From DAOMFM01 sp035429825 (GTDB taxonomy: Bacteria; Acidobacteriota; Blastocatellia; UBA7656; JADIYM01), in contig JBGAKX010000089.1 of the NCBI GenBank assembly GCA_044224215.1, positions 1 to 18,745 of the forward strand: a stretch of DNA of 18,745 nt. Direction: 5' to 3'. The notes beneath the pieces are model-generated. The model had not been told where the DNA came from. It did not search any database and saw nothing but the letters and a program-made list of their open reading frames with translations. This document shows positions 1 through 7,722 of the stretch, one piece after another. The first letter of the stretch is position 1, and each line of letters starts with the position of its first letter. A program made the position numbers and the translations under genes.

Positions 1-1852
1 CCAGATTTGACACCTGCCACCGTCCCCCGTCGTCCCGGGTCAGCATGCCGCCCTCGACCGCCGCGCGCAGGTACTCGGCGACAAAGAACGGGTTTCCCTC
101 CGAGAGACGGCAGAGCGTGGCGCACAACGCCGGCGGCGCAGGGTCGAGAGCAAGCATGTCGCGGATGATGGCCGCCACGTCGTCGTCCGCGAGCCGTCCG
201 ATCGTGCGCGTGACGACACCGGAGCGCTCGACCAGCCTCCCGAGCCCCTCGCCGACTTCGTCGCTTCGGTACGTGCCAAAGATCCCGAACGGCGGCACGC
301 GGCGGTTCGCCTCGTCGACGACGAATTCGAGGAACCCGAGCGTCAGCTCGTCCATCCATTGCAGGTCGTCGAGGATCAGCAGGAGCGGACAGTCGCTGGC
401 GAGCGCTTCGAACGTGTCGGCGAGCGCGACGAACAGCCTGCGCCGCGCTGCATTCGCATCGAGCTCGGGCACGATCGTGGCGGCACGGTCGCCGAGGAGT
501 TCGTAGATCCTCGGCTCGAACTCCGCGAGAATCGGCCCGCGCGCGCCGAGCAGCCGCTCCGTCTCGACGCGGCCGCGCTGTGTGCACCGGTCGATGATCT
601 CGAAGAGCGCCGCACGAAGCGGCTCGAGCAGGTGCGAGCCGGCCGCGCGGCCTGCATCCGTGGTGAGCCTCGGCGAGCATTCGCCGGCGATCACGCGAAC
701 ACCCGGGCGCTCGGCCGCCTTTGCCACTTCGCGCATCAGCCGTGTCTTGCCGATGCCGCTCTCGCCGCCGACGAACACGATGCTCGCCGGTCGATCGAAC
801 CCCGGCACGAATCGGTCCGTGAGCTGCGCGAGCCCTTCGCGGCGGCCGGCAAACCCCGGCCGGTAGAGGTACGGCCTCGGCCGCGGCGCATGCGAGCCGT
901 TCCTAGCTCCGATCCGCGCAAGCCGCGCCGCCACGTCGTCGGCGTACCCCAGTCGCTTGCCGGGGTCCTTTTCCAGAAGCCGCAGAACGAGTTCGTCGAG
1001 CTCGGCAGGAACGTCTTCGACGATCGTCGACGGCCGCGCCGGATCGAGATGCTGATGTGCGCGAGCGATGATCACCGCCGTCGGGCCCTGGAATGGCGGA
1101 TGGCCCGTGATCAGCTCGAACAGAATGCACCCGAGCGCGTACAGATCCGCTCGCGCGTCCACGGTGTCGCCGCGGATCTGTTCGGGCGACATGTAGGCGA
1201 GCGTACCGGCGGCGGCGCCTTCGACCTCGAGCACGTCGCGCCCGAACCCGCCACCGAAGCGCGTGGCGATGCCAAAGTCGACGAGTACCGGCTGCTCGTT
1301 TGGAAGCACGAGAATGTTCTCGGGCTTCAGGTCGCGATGAACCAGGCCCTCGCCGTGCATGTACGACAGCGCGGAGCAGAGCCGCCGGACCACGGATAGG
1401 ACGTCGACGAGCGGGCGCGCGCGATGCGCGATGCGGCGCGCGGCCTGTCGCCGCCGTGCAAGCGGCCCGTTTTGGGGGGACTCGCGCGTCGACACGACGT
1501 GCGTGTCGTCCGACGACGGCGGCGGCAGATACTGACGCGTCTCGTGCAAACCATGGCCCGCGCCGTACACGCGCAGCGTCACGCCGTCGATGTACTCCAT
1601 CGCGTACCACGGGAGGCCGTCAAAGACCCCGTCATCGGACACGCGAACGACGCCGTCGTGGCGGAGCCGACCGAGCTGGTGTATCTCGCGACGCATCGAC
1701 GACAGCATCGCCACGTCCGCCACACGAACCGTCTTGAGCGCGACGAGGTCGCCGGTCCCGACGTGCTCGGCGCGGTAGACGACTCCCATGCCACCCTCTC
1801 CGAGGGTTCCCAGGAGCCGGTACGGACCGATGAACGACGAACCGCTGTCCAC
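1..1852 (-). CDS. Serine/threonine protein kinase fused to an AAA-type ATPase (C-terminus beyond the left edge)
   Basis: A single open frame reads from a GTG at 1852 to the window edge, so about 617 N-terminal residues are visible. Residues 11-300 form a Hanks-type kinase: glycine loop GEGGMGVVY (18-26), lysine in VALK (40), HRDLKPEN (172-179), DFG (192-194) and an APE-like YMSPEQ (220-225). About 50 extra residues (roughly 96-147, rich in Pro, Ser and Arg) interrupt the domain between the hinge and the helix before HRD. From about residue 330 an AAA module follows, with P-loop GGESGIGKT (about 360) and Walker B LLLILDDLQWMDE (about 490). In relatives such proteins continue into TPR or sensor regions, which would lie off the window. 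No membrane segment is visible, so it is probably a cytoplasmic signalling kinase; its targets are unknown. It starts 31 nt after gyrB on the same strand without a clear Shine-Dalgarno. The hexamer TACACT 6 nt upstream of the GTG may be a -10 for a leaderless transcript. Confidence 0.88.
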   Translation of the reverse strand, partial: MDSGSSFIGPYRLLGTLGEGGMGVVYRAEHVGTGDLVALKTVRVADVAMLSSMRREIHQLGRLRHDGVVRVSDDGVFDGLPWYAMEYIDGVTLRVYGAGHGLHETRQYLPPPSSDDTHVVSTRESPQNGPLARRRQAARRIAHRARPLVDVLSVVRRLCSALSYMHGEGLVHRDLKPENILVLPNEQPVLVDFGIATRFGGGFGRDVLEVEGAAAGTLAYMSPEQIRGDTVDARADLYALGCILFELITGHPPFQGPTAVIIARAHQHLDPARPSTIVEDVPAELDELVLRLLEKDPGKRLGYADDVAARLARIGARNGSHAPRPRPYLYRPGFAGRREGLAQLTDRFVPGFDRPASIVFVGGESGIGKTRLMREVAKAAERPGVRVIAGECSPRLTTDAGRAAGSHLLEPLRAALFEIIDRCTQRGRVETERLLGARGPILAEFEPRIYELLGDRAATIVPELDANAARRRLFVALADTFEALASDCPLLLILDDLQWMDELTLGFLEFVVDEANRRVPPFGIFGTYRSDEVGEGLGRLVERSGVVTRTIGRLADDDVAAIIRDMLALDPAPPALCATLCRLSEGNPFFVAEYLRAAVEGGMLTRDDGGRWQVSNL

Positions 1853-1883
1853 CGGCGTAGTGTAACCGCAGTGCCGCCGGTCG

Positions 1884-4328
1884 CTACACGTCGAGGTTGC
1901 GAACCTCGAGCGCGTTGTCCTCGATGAACTTGCGTCGCGGCTCGACCTTGTCGCCCATCAGCACGGTGAAGATCTCGTCGGTCTCGACGGCGTCGTCGAT
2001 TCGCACCTGCAGCAGCACGCGCTTGTCGGGATCCATCGTTGTCTCCCACAGCTGGTCCGGATTCATCTCGCCAAGGCCCTTGTAACGCTGAATGTGGATG
2101 TCCTTCTTGGCGGCGGCGAGTATGTGGTCGAGCAGCGCCGTTCGCGACGTCAACGTGATGGCCGCAGGCCCCTCGCCGACGATGAACGGCGGGGTCTGCA
2201 GGTCTGGCAGCTCGTGGAACAGCTCTGCCGAGCGCTGGAACTCGACGTGCGTGGCAAGCTCATAGTCGATCATGACGCGGCCGTTGCCCGTGATCCGCTG
2301 CACGACGATCTCCCAGATCGCGTGCTCCTCGTCGCGCTCGAGCACTGCTTCAAAGCCTGCCGCCGCCAGCTTCTCGCTGACGCGGCCAAGCATCTCCTCG
2401 CTCTCGAACAGCTTGTGGAGCTTGATGGACTTGTCGTGGAATCCGCCGGGGCCGCCGATCGCCTCGATGAGAGCGTCCGCGAGCCGCTCGTCGTGGAGCC
2501 GTCGCAGCAGCTTCCCACGATAGTTCGCGAACTCGGTGAGCTTCTCGAGAATCCTCGTCAGCTCGCGTCCCTCGATCCGCTTGCCCGTCTTCTCGACCGT
2601 GACCACGACCTCGTCGGTGGCCTTCTTCATCAGGTACTTCGTCATCTCGCGCTCGTCCTTGATGTAGCGCTCGGACTTGCCCTTCTTGATCTTGTAGAGC
2701 GGCGGTTGCGCGAGATAGATGTGGCCGCGCTCGAGCAGGTCCGGAAACTGCCGGTAGAAGAACGTCAGCAGCAGCGTGCGGATGTGGCTCCCGTCGACGT
2801 CCGCGTCCGTCATGATGACGAGCTTGTGGTACCTGAGCTTCGAGATGTCGAAGTCTTCCTTGCCGATCCCGGTGCCGAGCGCCGTGATGAGCGCACGGAT
2901 CTCCGAATGCGACAGCATCTTGTCTGCGCGCGACTTCTCGACGTTCAGGATCTTGCCCTTGAGCGGCAGGATCGCCTGGAACCTGCGATCGCGGCCCTGC
3001 TTTGCGCTGCCACCGGCCGAATCACCCTCGACGAGGTAGAGCTCGGACGTCGCCGGATCGGATTCCGCGCAGTCGGCAAGCTTGCCGGGCAGGTTTCCGC
3101 TGTCGAGCGCTCCCTTTCGACGCGTCAAGTCACGGGCCTTGCGCGCAGCCTCACGGGCGCGCGCCGCGTCGATGGCCTTGGAGATGATCTTTCGGGCGAC
3201 GGCGGGATTCTGCTCAAAGAACTCGCCGATCGCGTCGTTCGTGAAGTTCTCGACCACGCCCTTCACGTCCGAATTGAGCTTTGTCTTTGTCTGGCCCTCG
3301 AACTGCGGCTGCGGGATCTTGACCGAGATGACCGCGACGAGACCTTCGCGGACGTCGTCGCCCGACAAACCCGCACTCAACTTTGCGGCCTTGAACAGGC
3401 CCGACGCCTGTCCATAGTTGTTGATCGTGCGCGTCAACGCCGAGCGGAAGCCCGACAGGTGCGTGCCGCCGTCGATCGTGTTGATGTTGTTGGCAAAGCT
3501 GTACACGGTCTCGTTGTACGAGTCGTTGTACTGGATCGCGACCTCGACGGTGATCTTGTCCGCCTCGCGCTCGAAATAGATTGGCTGTGCGTGCACCGGC
3601 GTCTTGTTCTTGTTCAGGTGCTTGACGAATTCCGCAATCCCGCCTTTGTAGAAGAACTCGTGCGACTTGTCGGTGCGTTCGTCGACGATGGTGATCTTGA
3701 CGCCCTTGTTCAGAAACGACTGCTCGCGCAGCCGGCTTGTCAACGTTTCGAAATTGAATTCGCTGACGTCGAAAATCTGGTCGTCCGGCCGGAACGTGAT
3801 CTTTGTTCCCTGCTTCCTGGTCTTTCCGGTCTGTGTGAGCGGAGCGACCGGCACACCGCGCCTGTATTCCTGTTCAAAGACCTGGCCTTCGCGCCAGATC
3901 TCGAGCCGCAGAAATTCCGAGAGGAAATTGACCACCGACACGCCGACGCCGTGAAGACCACCCGACACCTTGTAGGCGTTGTCGTCGAATTTTCCACCGG
4001 CGTGAAGAACCGTCAGCGCGACCTCTGCAGCCGACCGCTTCTCCTTGGGATGCATGTCGGTCGGAATGCCGCGGCCGTTGTCGACGATCGTCACCGAGTT
4101 GTCGATGTGAATCGTGACGTCGACCTGGTCGCAGTATCCCGCGAGCGCCTCGTCGATGGAGTTGTCGACGATCTCGTAGACGAGGTGATGGAGCCCAAGT
4201 TCACCCGTGGATCCGATGTACATTGCCGGCCGTTTTCGAACGGCCTCGCGCCCCTCGAGGACCTGAATGGATGCTGCGCCGTATGCGCCCTTGCTCTTGG
4301 CGACTTCGTCAGAGTCTTTCTTGCTCAT
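1884..4328 (-). CDS. gyrB: DNA gyrase subunit B
   Basis: GyrB provides the ATPase and part of the DNA-cleavage core of the A2B2 gyrase that introduces negative supercoils. The 814-residue protein has the GHKL ATPase site (Glu52, Asn56, DNGRGIP 83-89, GGLHGVG 123-129), the transducer lysine in QTKTK (346-350), and the TOPRIM domain with EGDSAGG (434-440) and the metal-binding TDADVDG (507-513). A region of about 170 residues is inserted between the TOPRIM core and the conserved QRYKGLGEMNP tail, as in Gram-negative GyrB; Gram-positive gyrases lack it. RYKGLGEMNP and DPDKRVLLQV near the end confirm a complete C-terminus. The start ATG at 4328 follows an AGGAG placed just after the recF stop, so recF and gyrB are almost certainly co-transcribed (18-nt gap). 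gyrA is not in the window. Confidence 0.97.
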   Translation of the reverse strand: MSKKDSDEVAKSKGAYGAASIQVLEGREAVRKRPAMYIGSTGELGLHHLVYEIVDNSIDEALAGYCDQVDVTIHIDNSVTIVDNGRGIPTDMHPKEKRSAAEVALTVLHAGGKFDDNAYKVSGGLHGVGVSVVNFLSEFLRLEIWREGQVFEQEYRRGVPVAPLTQTGKTRKQGTKITFRPDDQIFDVSEFNFETLTSRLREQSFLNKGVKITIVDERTDKSHEFFYKGGIAEFVKHLNKNKTPVHAQPIYFEREADKITVEVAIQYNDSYNETVYSFANNINTIDGGTHLSGFRSALTRTINNYGQASGLFKAAKLSAGLSGDDVREGLVAVISVKIPQPQFEGQTKTKLNSDVKGVVENFTNDAIGEFFEQNPAVARKIISKAIDAARAREAARKARDLTRRKGALDSGNLPGKLADCAESDPATSELYLVEGDSAGGSAKQGRDRRFQAILPLKGKILNVEKSRADKMLSHSEIRALITALGTGIGKEDFDISKLRYHKLVIMTDADVDGSHIRTLLLTFFYRQFPDLLERGHIYLAQPPLYKIKKGKSERYIKDEREMTKYLMKKATDEVVVTVEKTGKRIEGRELTRILEKLTEFANYRGKLLRRLHDERLADALIEAIGGPGGFHDKSIKLHKLFESEEMLGRVSEKLAAAGFEAVLERDEEHAIWEIVVQRITGNGRVMIDYELATHVEFQRSAELFHELPDLQTPPFIVGEGPAAITLTSRTALLDHILAAAKKDIHIQRYKGLGEMNPDQLWETTMDPDKRVLLQVRIDDAVETDEIFTVLMGDKVEPRRKFIEDNALEVRNLDV

Positions 4329-4346
4329 GTACCAGTCCTGTCTCCT

Positions 4347-5507
4347 CTACTCACCAACCGAATCCCCGGATTTCCTGTCGTCGATATCCGCGTCCGTTAC
4401 GACCGCCGGCGCGACGCGCCCTGCGCGAACCGAGAAGATCTCGGCGCGCGACCGGTAGCGTTCGGCGATGTCTCGCTTTGACGTCGAAACGAACGTTTGA
4501 GCACGTCCGTCAAGATAACCAAGCAGCCGTTCGATCCGATCCCGATCCAATTCCGCGTCGATGTCGTCAATCAGCAATATCGGGTATTCTTCAAACGCAT
4601 CATAATACACGGAAACCTGAGCTAAATCAAGGATTAACAGGGCGCTGCGCTGCTGTCCGGCGCTCCCGAAACGCCCCACTTCGCGGCCCCCGATCCGCAC
4701 CTCGAGGTCGTCCCGATGCGGCCCGACGAGCGAGTGTCCGATCGCGAGTTCGGCATCAAATCTGAGCTTCAGCCGGTCCGAAAGAAGTGCGGCATAATTG
4801 GACATGTCGCCCCGACCTTCGAGCGATGAACGGTACCGCACCTCGATATTCTCGCCGAACAGATTCCCCTCGAGCGCGCCGCAGATCAACTCGACGTACC
4901 GCATACGCGACCGATGAATTCTGGTGCCCGCCTCGACCAGCTGGTCGTTCCACGATTCGATCGTTTCGCGCAGCCCGCCCGCGCTCGCCGTGGCGCGCTC
5001 AGACGCATCGCGCGCGTCGCGCAGCAGCCTGTTTTTCTGCTTGAGAATCCGGTTGTACCCGGCGAGCGTCCGCAAATACGCCGGCCGCAGACCGACAATG
5101 CCACGATCGAGAAACCGTCGCCGCTCCGACGGTTCGCCGCGCACCACGTCCATCTCTTCGAACGAAAAGACGATCGCGTCGAGATTGGAGATGTACTCGA
5201 CGGTCGGCGTGCGCTTGCCGTTGACGTAGAACTCCTTGCGCGCGCCTGCGATCCGCACCTGCGTCTCGCGCGTCAGCGCGCCGCGAACGACGGTTCCGCG
5301 AACGATCGCCTCGTCGGCGCCGAACGTGATGGCTTCGCGCAAACTATTGGTGCGGAAGGACTTCGTGTTTGCCAGGGTGTAGATCGCCTCGAGTACGCTC
5401 GTCTTCCCCTGGGCGTTCGGACCCCACAGGATGTTCATCCCGGGCCCAAAATCCATGCGCCCTGCGAGGTTTCGGAAGCCGATCGCTTCAACGCTCGTGA
5501 GCAGCAT
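4347..5507 (-). CDS. recF: DNA replication and repair protein RecF
   Basis: RecF is an SMC-like ATPase that helps load RecA at single-strand gaps together with RecO and RecR. From the chosen ATG at 5507 the protein is 386 residues, near the family's usual 360-380. It has the N-terminal LTSVEAIGFRNL strand, Walker A GPNAQGKT (29-36), the HRDD box (264-267), an ABC signature FGSAGQQR (280-287) and Walker B LLIDDIDAELD (311-321). The frame stays open to a GTG at 5546, but the 13 extra residues do not look like RecF and ATG 5507 places the conserved strand at the N-terminus. No strong ribosome-binding site precedes either start. It lies directly upstream of gyrB, as in many bacteria, but dnaN is replaced on its 5' side by a cobalamin-binding-protein homologue 63 nt away. 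Confidence 0.95.
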   Translation of the reverse strand: MLLTSVEAIGFRNLAGRMDFGPGMNILWGPNAQGKTSVLEAIYTLANTKSFRTNSLREAITFGADEAIVRGTVVRGALTRETQVRIAGARKEFYVNGKRTPTVEYISNLDAIVFSFEEMDVVRGEPSERRRFLDRGIVGLRPAYLRTLAGYNRILKQKNRLLRDARDASERATASAGGLRETIESWNDQLVEAGTRIHRSRMRYVELICGALEGNLFGENIEVRYRSSLEGRGDMSNYAALLSDRLKLRFDAELAIGHSLVGPHRDDLEVRIGGREVGRFGSAGQQRSALLILDLAQVSVYYDAFEEYPILLIDDIDAELDRDRIERLLGYLDGRAQTFVSTSKRDIAERYRSRAEIFSVRAGRVAPAVVTDADIDDRKSGDSVGE

Positions 5508-5570
5508 AGAACGGAGAGCATGCCACAGACGGACGCCCCGAAACACCCGCGCGCCACGCCGCGGTGCGCG

Positions 5571-6404
5571 TCACGTCACCGCCGACCGAATCGCGTCGTG
5601 CAGCGCGCGGACACCGTCGGTGAGCGCCGCCGGCCCGGGCTGCAGGATGATCGTTGACTTGATCTCGACAAGCCTCCCGTTGCGCACGGCCGGGATCTCG
5701 CTCCATCCGGGCCGCGACCGCACGAGCTCGGGGCGGAACTTGCGGCCGCACCACGAACCGATGATCAGGTCAGGTGCGCGCGGCACCACGTCTTCGGCCT
5801 GCACGATCCGGCGTTTGGCGTCGTGACAGTCGCGCAATTCCTCGTACACATCCCTGCCGCCGGCGATGTCGATCAGCTCGCTCACCCACCGGATTCCCGA
5901 GATCAACGGGTCGTACCACTCCTCAAAGAAGACTGCCGGGCGGCGCCCGAACGTCGCGGCTTCGCGCGCAATGTCGGCGAGACCGTCGCGCAGGGACTCC
6001 GAGAGCTCGCGGCCCTTCTCCGGAACGCCGACGAGAGCGCCGAGTGTCTCGACCATCCACAGGATCTCCGCGACAGAGCGCTGATTGAAGCACACGACAT
6101 TCATGCCGCGGCGGACGAGCTCCGCGACGATGTCCGCCTGCAGGTCCGAGAACGCGAGTACAAGATCGGGGCGTAATGACTCAATCTTGTCGAACTTCGC
6201 CGTGATGAATGCGGAGACCTTTGGTTTGGACCGGGCTTCACGCGGCCGAACGGTGTACCCCGACACGCCGACGACGCGGTCGCCCTCGCCCATCAGGTAG
6301 AGCGCCTCGGTTGTTTCTTCGGTGAGGCAGACGATGCGCTCGGCCGTTCGTGCGGCTGGAACGACGCCGTCCGCAATCCGGCCGGGCACGTGGTTGCGTA
6401 GCAT
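5571..6404 (-). CDS. Cobalamin-binding-protein homologue (BtuF-like, Peripla_BP_2 family) without a signal peptide
   Basis: The 277-residue product resembles the helical-backbone metal-receptor family (BtuF/FhuD fold). Evidence is the opening RIVCLTEETTEALYLMGEGDRVVGVS strand-helix unit (interrupted here only for citation), the central phrase FFEEWYDPLISGIRWV followed by ELIDIAGG, and the late PDLIIGSWCG. FxEW-DP with W-SELI-IAGG is typical of the soluble cobalamin-binding subgroup found alone in many soil bacteria. No signal peptide or lipobox is present from ATG 6404, and no ABC permease or ATPase gene is adjacent, so it may be cytoplasmic rather than a transport component. The frame remains open to 6635, but that 77-residue extension is basic, low-complexity and unlike the family. 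The start has no Shine-Dalgarno; a promoter-like pair sits so that transcription would begin at the ATG itself. The ligand is inferred from family resemblance only. Confidence 0.78.
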   Translation of the reverse strand: MLRNHVPGRIADGVVPAARTAERIVCLTEETTEALYLMGEGDRVVGVSGYTVRPREARSKPKVSAFITAKFDKIESLRPDLVLAFSDLQADIVAELVRRGMNVVCFNQRSVAEILWMVETLGALVGVPEKGRELSESLRDGLADIAREAATFGRRPAVFFEEWYDPLISGIRWVSELIDIAGGRDVYEELRDCHDAKRRIVQAEDVVPRAPDLIIGSWCGRKFRPELVRSRPGWSEIPAVRNGRLVEIKSTIILQPGPAALTDGVRALHDAIRSAVT

Positions 6405-6410
6405 GGCCGC

Positions 6411-6438
6411 ATGGTATCGGAGCCGCCGTCGGTGACAA
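6411..6438 (-). promoter_or_regulatory. Predicted sigma70-type promoter, possibly leaderless, for the BtuF-like gene
   Basis: On the minus strand TTGTCA (6438-6433) and TACCAT (6416-6411) are separated by 16 nt, matching the -35 and -10 consensus at 5/6 and 4/6 positions. The -10 is followed by only six bases before the ATG at 6404, so the transcript would start at or beside the A of the start codon. No Shine-Dalgarno lies upstream, which fits a leaderless message. Prediction from sequence only. Confidence 0.4.
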
Positions 6439-6481
6439 AGCGCCCGTTTGTACCCACCTTTTGCGGTGTATTTTCCGGGTC

Positions 6482-6509
6482 TAATGTTGCCGGTCGACCC
6501 TGCCGATAA
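6482..6509 (+). promoter_or_regulatory. Sigma28 (FliA)-like promoter upstream of the PilZ gene
   Basis: GCCGATAA at 6502-6509 matches the FliA -10 consensus at all eight positions. TAATGTTG at 6482-6489 matches the -35 consensus TAAAGTTT at 6/8, with a 12-nt spacer instead of the usual 11. Transcription would begin near 6516 and leave a leader of about 90 nt before the PilZ start at 6606. FliA control of PilZ proteins is known for YcgR of enterobacteria. No flagellar gene is in this window, so the assignment rests on the motif alone. Confidence 0.35.
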
Positions 6510-6583
6510 GGCGCATGAGGTAGGGCTGGAGACCGGCGACACGCGCCGGCTTGCGGGGGTAGCCAGAACGCCCAACCGGCGAC
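6498..6583 (+). other. Structured 5' leader of the PilZ gene with two mutually exclusive hairpins
   Basis: Several stems can be drawn by eye. CCCTGCC (6498-6504) pairs with GGTAGGG (6519-6525). CTGG (6526-6529) pairs with CCAG (6563-6566), enclosing a perfect hairpin of CCGGCG (6533-6538) with CGCCGG (6544-6549). The same CGCCGG arm can instead pair with a second CCGGCG at 6576-6581, because ACCGGCGAC occurs twice (6532-6540 and 6575-6583). This is the layout of a two-state RNA switch. It does not match the c-di-GMP-I (GEMM) consensus as far as I can tell, and no known class was recognised. The first stem overlaps the sigma28-like -10, so both readings cannot apply to it. Confidence 0.35.
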
Positions 6584-6605
6584 TTGGTGAAGTGAGCCAC
6601 AGGCA

Positions 6606-6950
6606 ATGTTCGACATTTACAGGATCAAGCGGCATGAACCACGCGTCAAACTGAACACGCGCGTGGAAGTGTCAGGGTACGACGCAAACGGCGAGTTCTT
6701 TGCGCTCGAAACCCACACGGTCGACGTCAGCCCACACGGTGCGTCGGTCTACCTGGAAGCCGCAATCCCCCGAGGCACCGAGGTCACGTTCAGCGCGCGT
6801 GACTACGCCTTCAAGACGCGAGCGATCGTCCGCTCGGTCGACACGGACCGCGCCACCGGATACTCCACGATCGGTGTCGAGTATCTGGACGACGTGACCA
6901 ACCCGCTCGTGATCTGGCGAACCGCCCCGCATCGGCGAACGACCGCCTGA
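6606..6950 (+). CDS. PilZ-domain protein (predicted c-di-GMP receptor)
   Basis: This 114-residue protein is essentially one PilZ domain, a beta-barrel that binds cyclic di-GMP. Both signature motifs are intact: RxxxR as RHEPR (9-13) and (D/N)xSxxG as DVSPHG (40-45). The order and spacing are those of ligand-binding PilZ proteins, so c-di-GMP binding is likely; degenerate PilZ proteins lose one of these motifs. There is no signal peptide, membrane segment or output domain, so it probably acts as a small adaptor through protein contacts. It is the only plus-strand gene between 1 and 12121 and is divergent from the BtuF-like gene. The start ATG at 6606 has only a weak AGG upstream. An unusual structured leader and a sigma28-like promoter precede it. 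Its stop lies 27 nt from the stop of the convergent anti-sigma gene. Confidence 0.9.
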   Translation: MFDIYRIKRHEPRVKLNTRVEVSGYDANGEFFALETHTVDVSPHGASVYLEAAIPRGTEVTFSARDYAFKTRAIVRSVDTDRATGYSTIGVEYLDDVTNPLVIWRTAPHRRTTA

Positions 6951-6977
6951 CGCAACGCGGGATCGATCGGAACCGAG

Positions 6978-7685
6978 TCAGCTTCCCGGCTGCTGGTCGG
7001 CGAGCACCGCGCTGAACAGATCCGTCCCGCCGTATCCGGCAGTCCGGTCCAGGTCCTTCTGCAGGGACTCGATGCGCTTGCGCTGGGCCGCCACCTGCAC
7101 CGTCAGCCGCTTGACGTCGTCTGACGACGTCGCGCTTGCGAGCCTCACCTGCAGCTCGGAAAGCTGCGCGTCCACCTCGGCACGATAGGTTGCGAGACGC
7201 ATCTCGACGACCTTGTCGCATCGGTCGGCAATCATCCGGTCGACCTGTTCCTGAGTGATCGCAGGTGCGGCAGCAGACTCGACACCCGTTGTCTGTGCGA
7301 CGGATCCCGGGACGAGCGACATGTGCAACGAGACCCCGGCCTGGCCAACGGTAAGTTCAGTGTTGAAGAGCGCGAGCACCAGCAACGCGCACGCCGTTGC
7401 AGTGGCAACCCGCATCGCCATCGGAAGGATCGCGAACGACTGCTTCAACCTCGCGAGAAGCGGCGGGCGCACTTCGACGCGTATCGCCGGCAGCGCGCCG
7501 ACCTCCCAGCTGCCGATCGTTCCCCGCAGCTGCGAGAACGCCGCGAACTCCTCGTCGCACGCAGCGCACGCGGCGCGATGCGTCTCGAACGCGGTCCGCT
7601 CGGATTCGGTCGCTTCACCATAGAGCACGGTGACGAGCAGTTCGTGCTGCCCGCACCCGCCCTGGTCGTTTGAGGTTGTCTTCAT
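6978..7685 (-). CDS. Zinc-finger anti-sigma factor, single-pass membrane protein with coiled-coil tail
   Basis: The cytoplasmic N-terminus carries the HxxxCxxC motif of zinc-binding anti-sigma (ZAS) domains, seen as HRAACAAC near residues 36-43, with further Cys and His upstream (CGQH). A hydrophobic helix at about 87-107 (MRVATATACALLVLALF) makes one membrane span. The distal part (about 150-220) is rich in heptad-like Leu, Val, Arg and Gln and is predicted to form a coiled coil, probably periplasmic. It starts about 37 nt after the ECF sigma gene and most likely sequesters that factor. Two in-frame ATGs exist, at 7691 and 7685. AGGTGA abuts the first but lies six bases from the second, so 7685 is preferred. 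The signal sensed and the protease route for release cannot be read from this sequence. Confidence 0.85.
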   Translation of the reverse strand: MKTTSNDQGGCGQHELLVTVLYGEATESERTAFETHRAACAACDEEFAAFSQLRGTIGSWEVGALPAIRVEVRPPLLARLKQSFAILPMAMRVATATACALLVLALFNTELTVGQAGVSLHMSLVPGSVAQTTGVESAAAPAITQEQVDRMIADRCDKVVEMRLATYRAEVDAQLSELQVRLASATSSDDVKRLTVQVAAQRKRIESLQKDLDRTAGYGGTDLFSAVLADQQPGS

Positions 7686-7722
7686 CGTCATTCACCTGGG
7701 AAGCATTCTTCCCGCACCCGGC

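Noticed and set aside
1..1852. Apparent lack of a long gene, with many short open frames on both strands
   Set aside because: One uninterrupted minus-strand frame encodes the kinase-AAA protein through to the edge. No frameshift or stop was found, so this is neither a pseudogene nor an empty region.
2094..4481. A 795-codon open frame on the plus strand across gyrB
   Set aside because: It is antisense to gyrB and made almost entirely of Asp, Arg, Leu and Val without any domain pattern, which is the usual shadow of a high-GC gene. The minus-strand frame is a textbook GyrB.
4329..6404. Replication origin near recF-gyrB
   Set aside because: No cluster of DnaA boxes or AT-rich unwinding region was seen, and dnaA and dnaN are absent.
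6498..6605. GEMM-type c-di-GMP-I riboswitch before the PilZ gene
   Set aside because: The conserved GCAAA and GGGACGCAAAGCC-like segments are not present in the right order, so I did not assign the class.
6405..6635. 77-residue N-terminal extension of the BtuF-like protein
   Set aside because: The residues are basic and low-complexity, resemble neither the family nor a signal peptide, and overlap the PilZ start region. ATG 6404 gives the expected domain boundary.
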